DNA of 64,000 nt, taken from positions 310,001 to 374,000 of the forward strand of contig JABSOM010000001.1 in NCBI GenBank assembly GCA_013215945.1, read 5' to 3'. Below, in pieces: positions 33,833-42,527 of the stretch. Source of the stretch: Campylobacteraceae bacterium (GTDB lineage Bacteria > Campylobacterota > Campylobacteria > Campylobacterales > Arcobacteraceae). Below the pieces are notes generated by a model that saw only the letters and a program-made list of their open reading frames with translations, was not told the origin of the DNA and made no database searches. Both the position numbers and the translations under genes were made by a program. Each line of letters opens with the position of its first letter. Position 1 is the stretch's first letter.

Positions 33833-34807
33833 ATGAAACTAAGACTAGCAACTTTTAATTTATTTCAGTTTGTTGAACCACCTTATTCATGGTATATAAA
33901 AAAAGATAGGTTTACTGCTGCTAAATGGGAAGAAAAAACCACTTGGATAAAAGAACAAATTATAAAAATGGACTGTGATATTATTGCTTTTCAAGAAGTA
34001 TTCTCACAAGAGGCTTTAAAAGATTTATGCAAAGAATTGGGTTTTGAATATTTTGTTTGTGTAGATAAAGCAAAAACAAGAGATGCATCTTCTAAAACAT
34101 TTATCTCAACTACTCTTGCTTTAGCTTCAAAATACCCAATAAAAAAAGTACATGAAATAAAACAAAAAGACAAAAGTTTTTCTTTTTCTAGAAAAGTAAT
34201 TAAAGCACAAATACAAGTCACGCCTTCGCAAGATATTCTTGTTTATGTAGCCCATTTAAAATCCAATCGTGACAATGAATTTGAATATATTTATACAAAA
34301 GAAGAAAGTCTTGAATATAAAAAAGAGCAAAGAGACAAATCTCTTGCAGAAGGATTTTCACCTTCTTTTGAGTTAAGACTAAAAGAAGCCTCAGCCCTTT
34401 TTGAAGATGTAAAAGAATCTTTGGACTTGCCTGTAGTATTAATGTGTGATTTAAACGACAAAGAGTACTCTTTAAGCATCGATGCTTTAAGTAACAAAGC
34501 TTATCATTCTAAAAGAAAACACAATGCTTATGTCTTATATGACGCGTATTATCATTTTACACCTCAAATTAAGAATCCACACCCTGAAAAAAAAGAAATT
34601 AAAAGAAGCTCTACGTCGTATTATCAAGGAAAAGGAAATGTATTGGATTATATTTTTGTTTCAAAACATTTTAATGCCAATAATAAAAATTATTTAGCAC
34701 GTATATCTTCTTATGAAGTACATGATGCACATTTGAAAACAAACCAAAATGGAAGTATTTTACAAAGTGACCATGCTCAAGTAGTGTGTGAGTTAAATTT
34801 TAGGTAA
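33833..34807 (+). CDS. Endonuclease/exonuclease/phosphatase-family protein
   Basis: The 324-residue protein has the EEP fold: RLATFNLFQF, DIIAFQEVFSQ (metal glutamate), VYVAHLKSN, VVLMCDLNDKEYS (metal site) and LQSDHAQVVCEL (catalytic histidine). No signal peptide is present. It could cleave DNA/RNA or phosphoesters; the substrate is unknown. It follows the RluA gene directly and ends at a terminator shared with the convergent DUF1641 gene. Confidence 0.88.
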   Translation: MKLRLATFNLFQFVEPPYSWYIKKDRFTAAKWEEKTTWIKEQIIKMDCDIIAFQEVFSQEALKDLCKELGFEYFVCVDKAKTRDASSKTFISTTLALASKYPIKKVHEIKQKDKSFSFSRKVIKAQIQVTPSQDILVYVAHLKSNRDNEFEYIYTKEESLEYKKEQRDKSLAEGFSPSFELRLKEASALFEDVKESLDLPVVLMCDLNDKEYSLSIDALSNKAYHSKRKHNAYVLYDAYYHFTPQIKNPHPEKKEIKRSSTSYYQGKGNVLDYIFVSKHFNANNKNYLARISSYEVHDAHLKTNQNGSILQSDHAQVVCELNFR

Positions 34808-34830
34808 AAAAGACCCAAAAGAGTCTTTTT
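34807..34830. terminator. Bidirectional intrinsic terminator between convergent genes
   Basis: AAAAAGAC, an 8-base loop, GTCTTTTT forms an 8-bp stem with A and T tracts on both sides. It overlaps the stop codon of the EEP gene and lies just before the end of the DUF1641 gene. Confidence 0.7.
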
Positions 34831-35179
34831 ATATTTGTTTCCCTATACCTTTTGTTAAATTTAACATAAAAGCTAAACCTTTTCGTGTTTCTTTATCTTT
34901 CATTAATTTTAAAAGTCCAAATAAGGAAGGTACTTCATTTTTCTCATTTTCTCTTTTTGCAAACCTTACTGCATTTTCAGTAATAAAAGAAGCACTTGCC
35001 ATTTTATCAATTGAGCTTACCATTTTATCAACCATAGGAGTTGTTGTCATTTCAATCTGATCAGAAACAACAGCCATTAAATCAATTAAATTTTCAAAAC
35101 GGCCTGTTTGTACCAACATTGTCATTTGATCTTCAATTTTTTGCATTTCTGCACTTTTTTCTATTTTTATTTCATTCAT
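34829..35179 (-). CDS. DUF1641-domain protein linked to sulfide:quinone oxidoreductase
   Basis: The 116-residue protein carries the DUF1641 repeat-like helix (ENLIDLMAVVSDQIEMTTTPMVDKMVSSID, then LFGLLKLMKDKETRKGLAFMLNLTKGIG). DUF1641 proteins are regularly found beside sulfide:quinone oxidoreductases and formate-dehydrogenase accessory genes. It lies 9 bp after the SQR gene, so it is in its operon. There is no signal peptide. The role in sulfide oxidation is inferred from context. Confidence 0.85.
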   Translation of the reverse strand: MNEIKIEKSAEMQKIEDQMTMLVQTGRFENLIDLMAVVSDQIEMTTTPMVDKMVSSIDKMASASFITENAVRFAKRENEKNEVPSLFGLLKLMKDKETRKGLAFMLNLTKGIGKQI

Positions 35180-35188
35180 AATTATCTC

Positions 35189-36379
35189 CTATATCATTCC
35201 ACGAGCTGCTGCCCAATATAAACCTTTATTAAAGCCAAGTCTTACAAAACTTCCCAATTTAGAACAAGGAGTTGGTTGTACATCTTCCTCATAGTCATAC
35301 CATAAAGGCATTCCACACGTTAAACCCATTTGAGCAACGGCAATTACTTTTCCATCATAGGATTCAGTTGGATAACCATATCTGAGTTCAGCTGCAATAT
35401 TATCAGCAACAATATCTGTTTGATTATGAATAGTACCTCCTGCTTTAGAAACAGATAAATCAACTGTATCTCCCAGTGTATAAATATTCTCTTGTCCTAT
35501 TACTTTTAAAGTATGTTTATCTGTTGGTAACCAACCTTCATCATCTTTTGCCATAGATAAACCAGAATCTCTAATTACCTTAGCTGCAATAAAAGGAGGA
35601 GTAGCCATTAAAATATCAAATTCTATTTCTTCCCCTTCTTGTGAATATGCAATTTTTTTCTTGGGATCTACTTTGTTAAGTGTAAAACTTTTTTTATACT
35701 TAACATTAATACCATCAAAAATACTAGGCAATACTTTTGAGGTGGGAGCTTGAAGGAAAAGACCATCTACCATGCTTTGAGCATTTTTAGGGTAAGTGTA
35801 TATGATTTCAATATCATCTCTTACTCCTCTCTCCGTAAGGTAATCATGTAACATAATGGTAGTCTCTACAGGAGCAATTCCACACTGATGAGGAATATTG
35901 TCACTCTTGGGAAAACTAACTGTAATTAGGACTCGTCCTTTTTTAATGTCTTTGAACTTCTTTGCAATCTTTTTTGCACCCTCTAAAGAGTAAAACCAAT
36001 CGCCTCCCTCTTCTAAACCAGGAATTCTATTTGGTGCAAGTTCACAACCTGTTGCTAAAACCAAATAATCATATTCATATTTTTTTCCACTTTTGGTATT
36101 AACACAATTTTGATCTGCTTTAATTTCTACTACTTCATCAACAATGAAATCAATTTCCAGCATAAGCAAGGATCTCTGATCTCTAACAAATTCATTTCCA
36201 TGTGATTTATGAAAAGCAACATACATAGCCCCTGGTCTATAAATATGTTTACTTGAGTTAGATAACATCAAAATTTCAATTTCATCCCTATTAATTTCAT
36301 CCATTAGTTTTTTTGCTAAATTATTTGCAGTCATTGTGCCAGCTGTACCACCACCAACAATTAGAATTCTTTTCTTCAT
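35189..36379 (-). CDS. sqr: Sulfide:quinone oxidoreductase-like flavoprotein
   Basis: The 396-residue protein has the FAD loop ILIVGGGTAGTMTANNLA at the start, LVLATGCELAPNRIPGL in the middle, and NIYTLGDTVDLSVSKAGGTIHNQTDIVADNIA near the FAD ribityl site. Cys166 (NIPHQCGIAPVE) and Cys355 (GLTCGMPLW) fit the redox pair of SQR-type enzymes, and a further Cys372 lies nearby. It oxidises sulfide to sulfane sulfur and passes electrons to quinone at the inner membrane. It heads an operon with DUF1641 and lies downstream of a two-component system on the same strand. NADH dehydrogenase type II is the alternative, but the cysteines and the DUF1641 neighbour favour SQR. Confidence 0.85.
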   Translation of the reverse strand: MKKRILIVGGGTAGTMTANNLAKKLMDEINRDEIEILMLSNSSKHIYRPGAMYVAFHKSHGNEFVRDQRSLLMLEIDFIVDEVVEIKADQNCVNTKSGKKYEYDYLVLATGCELAPNRIPGLEEGGDWFYSLEGAKKIAKKFKDIKKGRVLITVSFPKSDNIPHQCGIAPVETTIMLHDYLTERGVRDDIEIIYTYPKNAQSMVDGLFLQAPTSKVLPSIFDGINVKYKKSFTLNKVDPKKKIAYSQEGEEIEFDILMATPPFIAAKVIRDSGLSMAKDDEGWLPTDKHTLKVIGQENIYTLGDTVDLSVSKAGGTIHNQTDIVADNIAAELRYGYPTESYDGKVIAVAQMGLTCGMPLWYDYEEDVQPTPCSKLGSFVRLGFNKGLYWAAARGMI

Positions 36380-36461
36380 TCTTGCTCCTTTAAAAGTTAT
36401 TCAAAAGTGTAGCAAAGCAGAATAAGGTTAGTATAAGTGATTCATAAGATTAGTATAAGGT

Positions 36462-37145
36462 TTATTCTAAATTAATTCTGTATCCCAAACCTTTTCGATT
36501 TTCAATTAAAGAAGAAAATAATTTTTTTCGTAAACCAAGTATTACCATTCGAATAGCGTCAGAACTGGCATCATCTTGCCAAACTACTTGCTCTAATACT
36601 TCAAAACTAACATAAGAATCTTTATTTTTTAATAACAAGGCCATTACTAATAACTCTTTTTTTGTTAAATTGATACTTTTATTATCTTTAAGAATAATAT
36701 TTTTAACTAAGTCATAAGAATAAGATTGTCCAAGAACTATAGCAGTGTCTTTCTCTTTTTCTTTCAAACAAAAAGAAGCAACACTTACTAATATTTCATC
36801 CATATCTATTGGTTTTTTCAAATACAAGGAAATACCAACTTCTACTGCTCTGTCTAAATACACTTCATTATTAAAAGCAGTCATAACGATACAATATGTA
36901 TCCTTTTTAATTCTTTTAATTTTTTCTATAAAAGACAAACCATCTATTCCTGGAACTTGAATATCACTAAGCACTATATCGTTTTCATATTTATTAAATA
37001 AAAATAGAGCATCATAGGTATTTGAAGCAGAATGAACCTCTTTAAAATAAAGACTAAGAACTTTGTGAAGACTGTTTAAAGTACTTTCATCATCTTCTAC
37101 AATTAATAATGTTTTTTCTTTTAATGAATTATATAAGCTCTGCAT
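36462..37145 (-). CDS. OmpR-type response regulator of the SQR locus
   Basis: The protein is 227 residues long from the ATG at 37145; an earlier ATG at 37175 lies inside the kinase gene. The receiver domain has IVEDDES, phospho-acceptor Asp61 in IVLSDIQVPGIDGL and YLKKPIDM. The C-terminal winged helix (INLTKKELLVMALLLKNKDSYVSFEVLEQVVW, DAIRMVILGLRKKL) fits the OmpR type. It overlaps the kinase gene by 17 bp. The 82-bp gap before the SQR gene may contain a regulated promoter. Confidence 0.9.
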   Translation of the reverse strand: MQSLYNSLKEKTLLIVEDDESTLNSLHKVLSLYFKEVHSASNTYDALFLFNKYENDIVLSDIQVPGIDGLSFIEKIKRIKKDTYCIVMTAFNNEVYLDRAVEVGISLYLKKPIDMDEILVSVASFCLKEKEKDTAIVLGQSYSYDLVKNIILKDNKSINLTKKELLVMALLLKNKDSYVSFEVLEQVVWQDDASSDAIRMVILGLRKKLFSSLIENRKGLGYRINLE

Positions 37146-38556
37146 TTTTATTATTTTCCTTATGTTTAAAAGCAATAGAAAATTTTGAACCCTTTTGGTA
37201 ATTTTCTACACTTAAGATACCGTTCATATGCTCTTCTATAATGACTTTTGACATATGTAAACCTATTCCCGTTCCATTTTCTTTTGTTGTATAATAAGGG
37301 TTAAATATTTTATTTAAGTTTTTACCTTGAATGCCCCCTCCATTATCACATATATTTATTATTGTATGGGAGGATGTAACAAGAAGCTCTATATATATTA
37401 AACCTCTTTTTCTTTTCGTATTAACAATTGCTATCATTGCATTATGAACGATATTAATAATAACTTGTCTAAATTCATTCACAAAACCCAATAGTTCATT
37501 TTTTTTATTTTGACAGTTAATAACAACTTCTATTTGATTTACTTCTAATTGAGCATTAATAAGTCCCAAAGAATCATGTATAGTATTAAATATATTAAAA
37601 TGTTTTTTTTCTTTAGAAGCTTGAAAAAAATCATTGAAATCATCTATTGTTTGGGACATATAATGTATTTTACTCATCATTTCTTGTTCAAGTTTATTAA
37701 GTGTTTCTTGACTTATTTTCTCAAAAGAACTTAAATGCCTTAAACTTTGAACAAGTAATCCAAGCGCATTTAAGGGCTGTCTCCATTGATGTGCAATAGA
37801 CTCAATCATTTCTCCCATACTTGCTAATCGCGATTGATGAGACATGAGCTTGCATTGTTTTTCATGTTTTTCAAGTTCAATTTCAATTTGTTTTTCTAAA
37901 TTAACTTGATACTTAATATCATCAGTAATATCTGAAGTAATCATTATAATCTCATTTTGAGACTTAATATACCGCAAAGACATACTTGCATTAATATGCA
38001 AACCATATTTAGTTACACAGACTTTTTTAAAATTTATAATACTGCCTTCTTGTATAACTTTTAAAATAGCTGCTTTGGATTTTTCTTTATATTCATCAGA
38101 AGATAAAGAAATACAAGATTCTTCATAGAGCTCTTCCATACTATAAGCCATCATTTTTTGAAAAAAATCATTTGCATATAAAAACATTCCATTTGAATCT
38201 AAAATAGAAATACCATTCGCTGCTAAATCAAAAGCTGCTTGAAATTCATCTGTTTTGCGCAGTGTAGTTTCTTTAACCTTAGTATTTTTGAGTGAAAAGT
38301 CTTTTTCTTCTAAAAGATGAGAAAAATAAAGAATAAAGTCAGAAGAGTCTTCAAGTTTTTCATATCTTAGTTCATATCTTTTTTTATTCCAATAAATATT
38401 TTTTTTATCTTTTTTTATTTTCATAAAAATGCTAATTTCATCATAATTATCAACAAAAACATCTTTTAAATATTTATTTTTTAACGTTAAATGATTTTGA
38501 TTTTTTCCATAAGAAACAATTATTTGTTCATTCTTATTTACAAAAAGAATCAACAT
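37129..38556 (-). CDS. Cytosolic PAS-domain histidine kinase
   Basis: The 475-residue protein lacks membrane helices. Residues 1-95 are an unrecognised N-terminal domain, and a PAS domain lies at about 103-215 (AAFDLAANGISILDSNGMFLYANDFFQKMM). The phospho-acceptor His256 lies in ESIAHQWRQPLNALG, a kinase type common in Campylobacterota. The ATPase domain shows NIVHNAMIAI, ICDNGGGIQ and GTGIGLHMSK. Being cytosolic, it probably senses an internal redox or metabolic signal. It pairs with the overlapping regulator and lies upstream of the SQR operon. Confidence 0.92.
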   Translation of the reverse strand: MLILFVNKNEQIIVSYGKNQNHLTLKNKYLKDVFVDNYDEISIFMKIKKDKKNIYWNKKRYELRYEKLEDSSDFILYFSHLLEEKDFSLKNTKVKETTLRKTDEFQAAFDLAANGISILDSNGMFLYANDFFQKMMAYSMEELYEESCISLSSDEYKEKSKAAILKVIQEGSIINFKKVCVTKYGLHINASMSLRYIKSQNEIIMITSDITDDIKYQVNLEKQIEIELEKHEKQCKLMSHQSRLASMGEMIESIAHQWRQPLNALGLLVQSLRHLSSFEKISQETLNKLEQEMMSKIHYMSQTIDDFNDFFQASKEKKHFNIFNTIHDSLGLINAQLEVNQIEVVINCQNKKNELLGFVNEFRQVIINIVHNAMIAIVNTKRKRGLIYIELLVTSSHTIINICDNGGGIQGKNLNKIFNPYYTTKENGTGIGLHMSKVIIEEHMNGILSVENYQKGSKFSIAFKHKENNKNAELI

Positions 38557-38871
38557 ATTTGGAATATTTAATAATTTTTGAAGTAGTTTATTTTCCAGAA
38601 GTTTTCCCCAATATAAGCTTTTTTATAGTCATAAACTATAACATATTATTAGGTTTAATTATTAATAATTTTTTAAAAATAAACTTAATTAAGAAAAGAT
38701 ATAAAAATAATTAAAGGTTATTACATCTTTAGAAAAATATTATTGAAGGACATGCAAAAGTCTTATGTAAATTAGTCTTTAACTAGACAAGTACATGAAC
38801 TTGTCTATACAAGATGTAATCATCATGTAATTATAAAATTTTATACTGCCTTTAGTAAAAAAAGGAAGATT
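38557..38871. other. Shared control region of the kinase gene and the phn operon
   Basis: This stretch of about 315 bp separates the divergent kinase and phnF genes. It holds the inverted repeats at 38784-38813, a direct repeat TGTAAT at 38815 and 38826 (11-bp period), a -10-like TATACT at 38842-38847, and the phnF ribosome site AAGGAAG. The half nearer the kinase is AT-rich with nothing I can name. Confidence 0.5.
38784..38813 (+). promoter_or_regulatory. Operator-like inverted repeats upstream of phnF
   Basis: TAGACAAGT (38784-38792), six bases, ACTTGTCTA (38799-38807) is a perfect 9-bp inverted repeat. Its right arm overlaps CTTGT-CTAT-ACAAG (38800-38813), which contains GTCTATAC. The reverse complement GTATAGAC is the core of the GntR/HutC-type site I recall for mycobacterial PhnF. 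The position 60-90 bp before the phnF ATG suits autoregulation by PhnF. Confidence 0.6.
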
Positions 38872-39591
38872 ATGAAAGTAAAAAAACATCTTTATATTCA
38901 AATTTTTGAAACACTCTTAGATGATATTAAAAACAAAAAATATAAAACTTCACAAAAACTTCCTTCTGAAAATATTTTAGCACAAACATATAATGTGAAT
39001 AGACATACAATTAGACAAGCCTTACAAGTATTAAAAGATAATAATTATATTTATACAATAAAAGGAAAAGGTACGTTTATTTCTAATATAAACATTCCTT
39101 ATTCTATTTCTAATAAAAGTTCTTTTTCTTCTGAAATAATTGACTTAGGATATGAACCCAATACAAAACTTCTAAGTGCTAAAATTATTGCCTGTCCTAA
39201 AGAAGTACAAAAAGAACTTAACTTAAATGAAGAAATGAAAGTAATAGAATTTATTCTTTTGCGTCATGTAAATGACATAGCTGTATCACTCTCCTATTCC
39301 TATTTTGATGCTTTTTTATACTCAAAACTACTTTTAAATATTGATGAAAACAATTTTTCTTTATATAAAACACTAGAAAAAGCCTATCCAAACTTAGAAA
39401 CAAAAAAACAAAACTGTATTTTTCACGCCCTTATTGCAAATAAACAAATTTCAGAGCTTTTATTATTATCAAATAATGTAGCCCTTTTAGCTGTTAATAC
39501 AATATCAAAAGACAAAAATGGAAATATAGTTGAATGCGGAACAAGTTATTTCAGATCAGATATCTGCAAAATTAAAGTAAATTTAAATTAA
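38872..39591 (+). CDS. phnF: GntR/HutC-family regulator PhnF
   Basis: The 239-residue protein has an N-terminal GntR winged helix (KTSQKLPSENILAQTYNVNRHTIRQALQVLKDNNYIYTIKGKGTFIS) and a HutC-type UTRA effector domain (about 85-235, ending CGTSYFRSDICKIKVN). It is the first gene of the phosphonate operon, 9 bp before phnC. In Campylobacterota it is a plausible local repressor that responds to a phosphonate or phosphate signal. An effector cannot be named. Confidence 0.9.
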   Translation: MKVKKHLYIQIFETLLDDIKNKKYKTSQKLPSENILAQTYNVNRHTIRQALQVLKDNNYIYTIKGKGTFISNINIPYSISNKSSFSSEIIDLGYEPNTKLLSAKIIACPKEVQKELNLNEEMKVIEFILLRHVNDIAVSLSYSYFDAFLYSKLLLNIDENNFSLYKTLEKAYPNLETKKQNCIFHALIANKQISELLLLSNNVALLAVNTISKDKNGNIVECGTSYFRSDICKIKVNLN

Positions 39592-39600
39592 GGAAATAAA

Positions 39601-40338
39601 TTGATAAAAATGAAAAACCTAACCTTAGGTTATAAAAAAGAAGTAATTTTAAAAGATGTAAATATCAAAATCAAAAAAGGAGAATTCATTGGAATTATTG
39701 GGCCTTCTGGTGCTGGTAAATCCACACTTCTTATGGCAATTACAGGAGGGATAAAAGTATTTGATGGAAAATTTGAAGTTTTGGATTATGATTTACACAA
39801 TATCAAAAAGAAGAACTTAAGAAAATTAAGAGAACAAATAGGTGTTATTTTTCAAGGTTACAACCTTGTAGATAGATTAAATGTACTTGATAATGTCATT
39901 AGTGGCATGTTAAAAGAAATACCTCTAACCAGAGCCATACTTAAATTTTATAAAAAAAAGGAGCTAAAAAAAGCAAAAGAATTCATGGATATTGTAGATA
40001 TGAGTAAATATTCACTTAAAAGATGTGATGAACTTTCAGGTGGACAAAGGCAGCGTGTAGCGATAGCAAGGGCTTTAGCCGCGCAACCCAAAATAATACT
40101 AGCAGATGAGCCAGTTTCTGCACTTGATCCTAAAAGTGCAAAAAAAGTTATGACGATTTTAAAAAAAGTAAATGAAACATACGGGGTTACAGTTATTGCA
40201 AATTTGCATCATATTGAATATGCAAAAGAATACTGTACTAGGGTTATAGGTGTCAATGATGGACTTATTGTTTTTGATGATAAATGCGAAAACTTAAGTG
40301 ATGAAATAATTGACAAAATTTACACTACAAATAATTAA
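39601..40338 (+). CDS. phnC: Phosphonate ABC transporter ATPase PhnC
   Basis: The 245-residue protein starts at TTG 39601, 6 bases after AAGGA; the ATG three codons on is too far from it. Walker A is GPSGAGKST, the Q-loop is GVIFQGYNLVDRLNVLDNV, the signature is LSGGQRQRVAIARAL, and Walker B is IILADEP. This matches PhnC. It powers uptake of phosphonates through PhnE with the binding protein PhnD, which follow. Confidence 0.95.
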   Translation: MIKMKNLTLGYKKEVILKDVNIKIKKGEFIGIIGPSGAGKSTLLMAITGGIKVFDGKFEVLDYDLHNIKKKNLRKLREQIGVIFQGYNLVDRLNVLDNVISGMLKEIPLTRAILKFYKKKELKKAKEFMDIVDMSKYSLKRCDELSGGQRQRVAIARALAAQPKIILADEPVSALDPKSAKKVMTILKKVNETYGVTVIANLHHIEYAKEYCTRVIGVNDGLIVFDDKCENLSDEIIDKIYTTNN

Positions 40339-40346
40339 GGAATAAC

Positions 40347-41204
40347 ATGAAATTAATACAAAAATTAACACTTAGCGCTTTGGTTTTAAGCTCAAGTCTA
40401 ATGGCACAAGAAAAATGGCCAGATCAAATTACTTTTGGAGCTATTCCAGTTGCTGGTTCTACGTCTATGAAAGAAAACTTTCAACCCTTAGCCGATTTTT
40501 TAGAAAAACAATTAGGCATTAAAGTAAAACTTCAATTAGCGGGGGATTATACAGGTGTTATTACAGGTATGAGATATAAAAGTATTGATGTTGCTTATTT
40601 AGGACCTAAGTCATATGTAGAAGCTGCAAGAAGAGCAAATGCAGAAGCCTTAGTTGTTGAAGTGGATGCTGAATCAGGACTACCAGGATATAGAGGAACT
40701 ATTATTACAAAAAAAGGTTCTGGTTTAAAAACTTTAGCCGATCTAAAAAATAAAAGATGGGCATTTACCTCATCACAATCAACATCAGGAACATTAGTTC
40801 CAAGTATTATGTTTGCAAAAAACAATATTGATCCACAAAAATATTTCTCAAAAGTATTATATTCAGGTGGTCATGAAGCTTCGATTCTTTCAATTAAAGC
40901 TGGAAAAATAGATGCTGCATCTACTAATAACTTAGATTTTAATAGAGGTTTAGGAAAACAATGGAAAAGAGATGATTTTAATATTATTTGGACTTCAGAA
41001 CTAATTCCAGGAGCTCCAATAGCTGTACGAAAAGATATGCCTCAATCACTAAAAATGGCAATCAAAGGTGCTTTTTTATCATATAACGATCCAAAAGGTT
41101 TAGAAAAACTTAAAAACAAGGGTTTCATAAAAGCTGATGATTCTTTATATGATTCTGTAAGAGCATTAATAAAATTAAAAAAAGAATTAAAAAATAAAAA
41201 ATAA
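40347..41204 (+). CDS. phnD: Phosphonate-binding periplasmic protein PhnD
   Basis: The 285-residue protein has a signal peptide (about 1-20, ending LMAQ). The domain opens TFGAIPVAGSTSMKENFQPLADFLEKQLGIKVKLQLAGDYTGVITGMRYKSIDVAYLGPKSYVEAA, the phosphate/phosphonate-binding signature. KWAFTSSQSTSGTLVPS-like (KRWAFTSSQSTSGT) is the anion-binding loop. It delivers phosphonates to PhnCE. A strong hairpin follows the stop, before phnE, which would favour high relative expression. Confidence 0.95.
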   Translation: MKLIQKLTLSALVLSSSLMAQEKWPDQITFGAIPVAGSTSMKENFQPLADFLEKQLGIKVKLQLAGDYTGVITGMRYKSIDVAYLGPKSYVEAARRANAEALVVEVDAESGLPGYRGTIITKKGSGLKTLADLKNKRWAFTSSQSTSGTLVPSIMFAKNNIDPQKYFSKVLYSGGHEASILSIKAGKIDAASTNNLDFNRGLGKQWKRDDFNIIWTSELIPGAPIAVRKDMPQSLKMAIKGAFLSYNDPKGLEKLKNKGFIKADDSLYDSVRALIKLKKELKNKK

Positions 41205-41211
41205 TATTTTA

Positions 41212-41232
41212 GGCAAAGTTTAACTTTGCCTT
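41212..41232 (+). terminator. Intercistronic hairpin between phnD and phnE
   Basis: AGGCAAAGT, loop TTA, ACTTTGCCT is a perfect 9-bp stem, 7 bp after the phnD stop and followed by only a short T-poor stretch. It is more likely a transcript-stabilising or partial-termination element than a full terminator, because phnE onwards has no other obvious promoter. Confidence 0.65.
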
Positions 41233-41247
41233 AGAACAGGAAAAGAA

Positions 41248-42105
41248 ATGAATATTGAAGAGTTAAGAGTTAGTAGCAATCCTTTTACAAAAACAAAACT
41301 AAGCGTAATTATTGTTTTTTTATTTATTCTAGCTCAAAGTTGGAATGATACTGAGATGAGTTTTTATTCATTAATCAACGGTTTTGATTATATGAGGGAT
41401 TATATTGGAGGAATAAAAGACATTGAAGGAAGTGGTTTTTTCCCACCAAATTTAAATACAGCGGATATTTATACCTATGCACTGTCTATGTTAGAAACTA
41501 TTCAAATGGCAGTTGTTGCTTTGTTTTTATCAATACTTTTAGCTGTTCCATTATCATATATGAGTTCAAAAAATATTATTAATATTCTAATACCTGGACA
41601 GACTTTTTTTCATAGAGTTTTGAAAAATGTCATTTATTCTACTGCTACATTTATAGCCAATGTTTTTAGATCCATTAATGAAATCATATGGGCTTTAATT
41701 TTTGTATCAGCAGTAGGCCTTGGCCCAATGGCTGGAATTTTAGCACTTGCAATTCATACAGCAGGCGTTTTATCAAAACTACTAAGTGAAGGCAATGAAG
41801 CTATTGATCCAGGCCCAGTAGAAGCTTTAAATACAACAGGAGCAGGTTTTATTAAAGTTTTAATTTTTGCAGTGATTCCTCAAACAATGCCTCATTTTAT
41901 ATCCATGGCTTTATATAGATTTGAATCAGATGTAAGATCCGCTTCAATCTTAGGATTTGTAGGGGCAGGTGGAATTGGTTTTTATTTATTTGACAAAATG
42001 AGATCTTTTGAGAACTCAGATGTATGTACAATTATCATAATTATAATTATTACCGTATGGACTTTAGACAAAATAAGTTCAAGTATTAGAAAAAGGTTTA
42101 TTTAA
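41248..42105 (+). CDS. phnE: Phosphonate ABC permease PhnE
   Basis: The 285-residue protein has about six membrane helices, with the permease EAA loop near NEAIDPGPVEALNTTGAGFIKVLIFAVIPQTMPHF. The N-terminus carries a hydrophobic anchor (LSVIIVFLFILAQSW). ESDVRSASILGFVGAGGIGFYL is the conserved late block. Only one permease gene is present, so it probably acts as a homodimer. Its end overlaps phnG by 1 bp (TAATG). Confidence 0.95.
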   Translation: MNIEELRVSSNPFTKTKLSVIIVFLFILAQSWNDTEMSFYSLINGFDYMRDYIGGIKDIEGSGFFPPNLNTADIYTYALSMLETIQMAVVALFLSILLAVPLSYMSSKNIINILIPGQTFFHRVLKNVIYSTATFIANVFRSINEIIWALIFVSAVGLGPMAGILALAIHTAGVLSKLLSEGNEAIDPGPVEALNTTGAGFIKVLIFAVIPQTMPHFISMALYRFESDVRSASILGFVGAGGIGFYLFDKMRSFENSDVCTIIIIIIITVWTLDKISSSIRKRFI

Positions 42106-42518
42106 TGAAAAGAGAAGATATTAATGTTTTATGCCAAGAAGTAGACATTAAAAAACTAGAAAATATATATAAAATAATTAACAAAAACCATAAGATCAGA
42201 GTTTTAACAAAAGCGAGTGAACAAACACTTTTAGTTCCAGTAAAAGACCCTATCTCAAATGGAAGTTTTTATGCAGGAGAAGTTTTAGTTACTTCTACTA
42301 TTTTGGAAGTGAACAAAACAAAAGGCTGGAGCATGGTGATGGATTCTAATTATGATTTATCATTATATACAGCTGTTGTAGATGCTTGTTTTGAAGCAGA
42401 TATTTACAAAAATGAAATTATCGAACTCTTAGAAAAAGCAAAAGAAGATAAAAATAAAAAAATAAAAATGAGAAATAAAAAAGTCAATTCAACTAAAGTC
42501 TCTTTTGATTTAATGTAA
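42105..42518 (+). CDS. phnG: C-P lyase subunit PhnG
   Basis: The 137-residue protein is the PhnG core-complex subunit, recognisable by FYAGEVLVTSTILEVNKTKGWSMVMDSNYDLSLYTAVVDACFEAD. With PhnI it attaches the phosphonate to ATP to form alkylphosphonate ribose triphosphate. The C-terminus is short and basic. It is coupled to phnE and followed by phnH after 9 bp. Confidence 0.93.
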   Translation: MKREDINVLCQEVDIKKLENIYKIINKNHKIRVLTKASEQTLLVPVKDPISNGSFYAGEVLVTSTILEVNKTKGWSMVMDSNYDLSLYTAVVDACFEADIYKNEIIELLEKAKEDKNKKIKMRNKKVNSTKVSFDLM

Positions 42519-42527
42519 GGAAAACAG

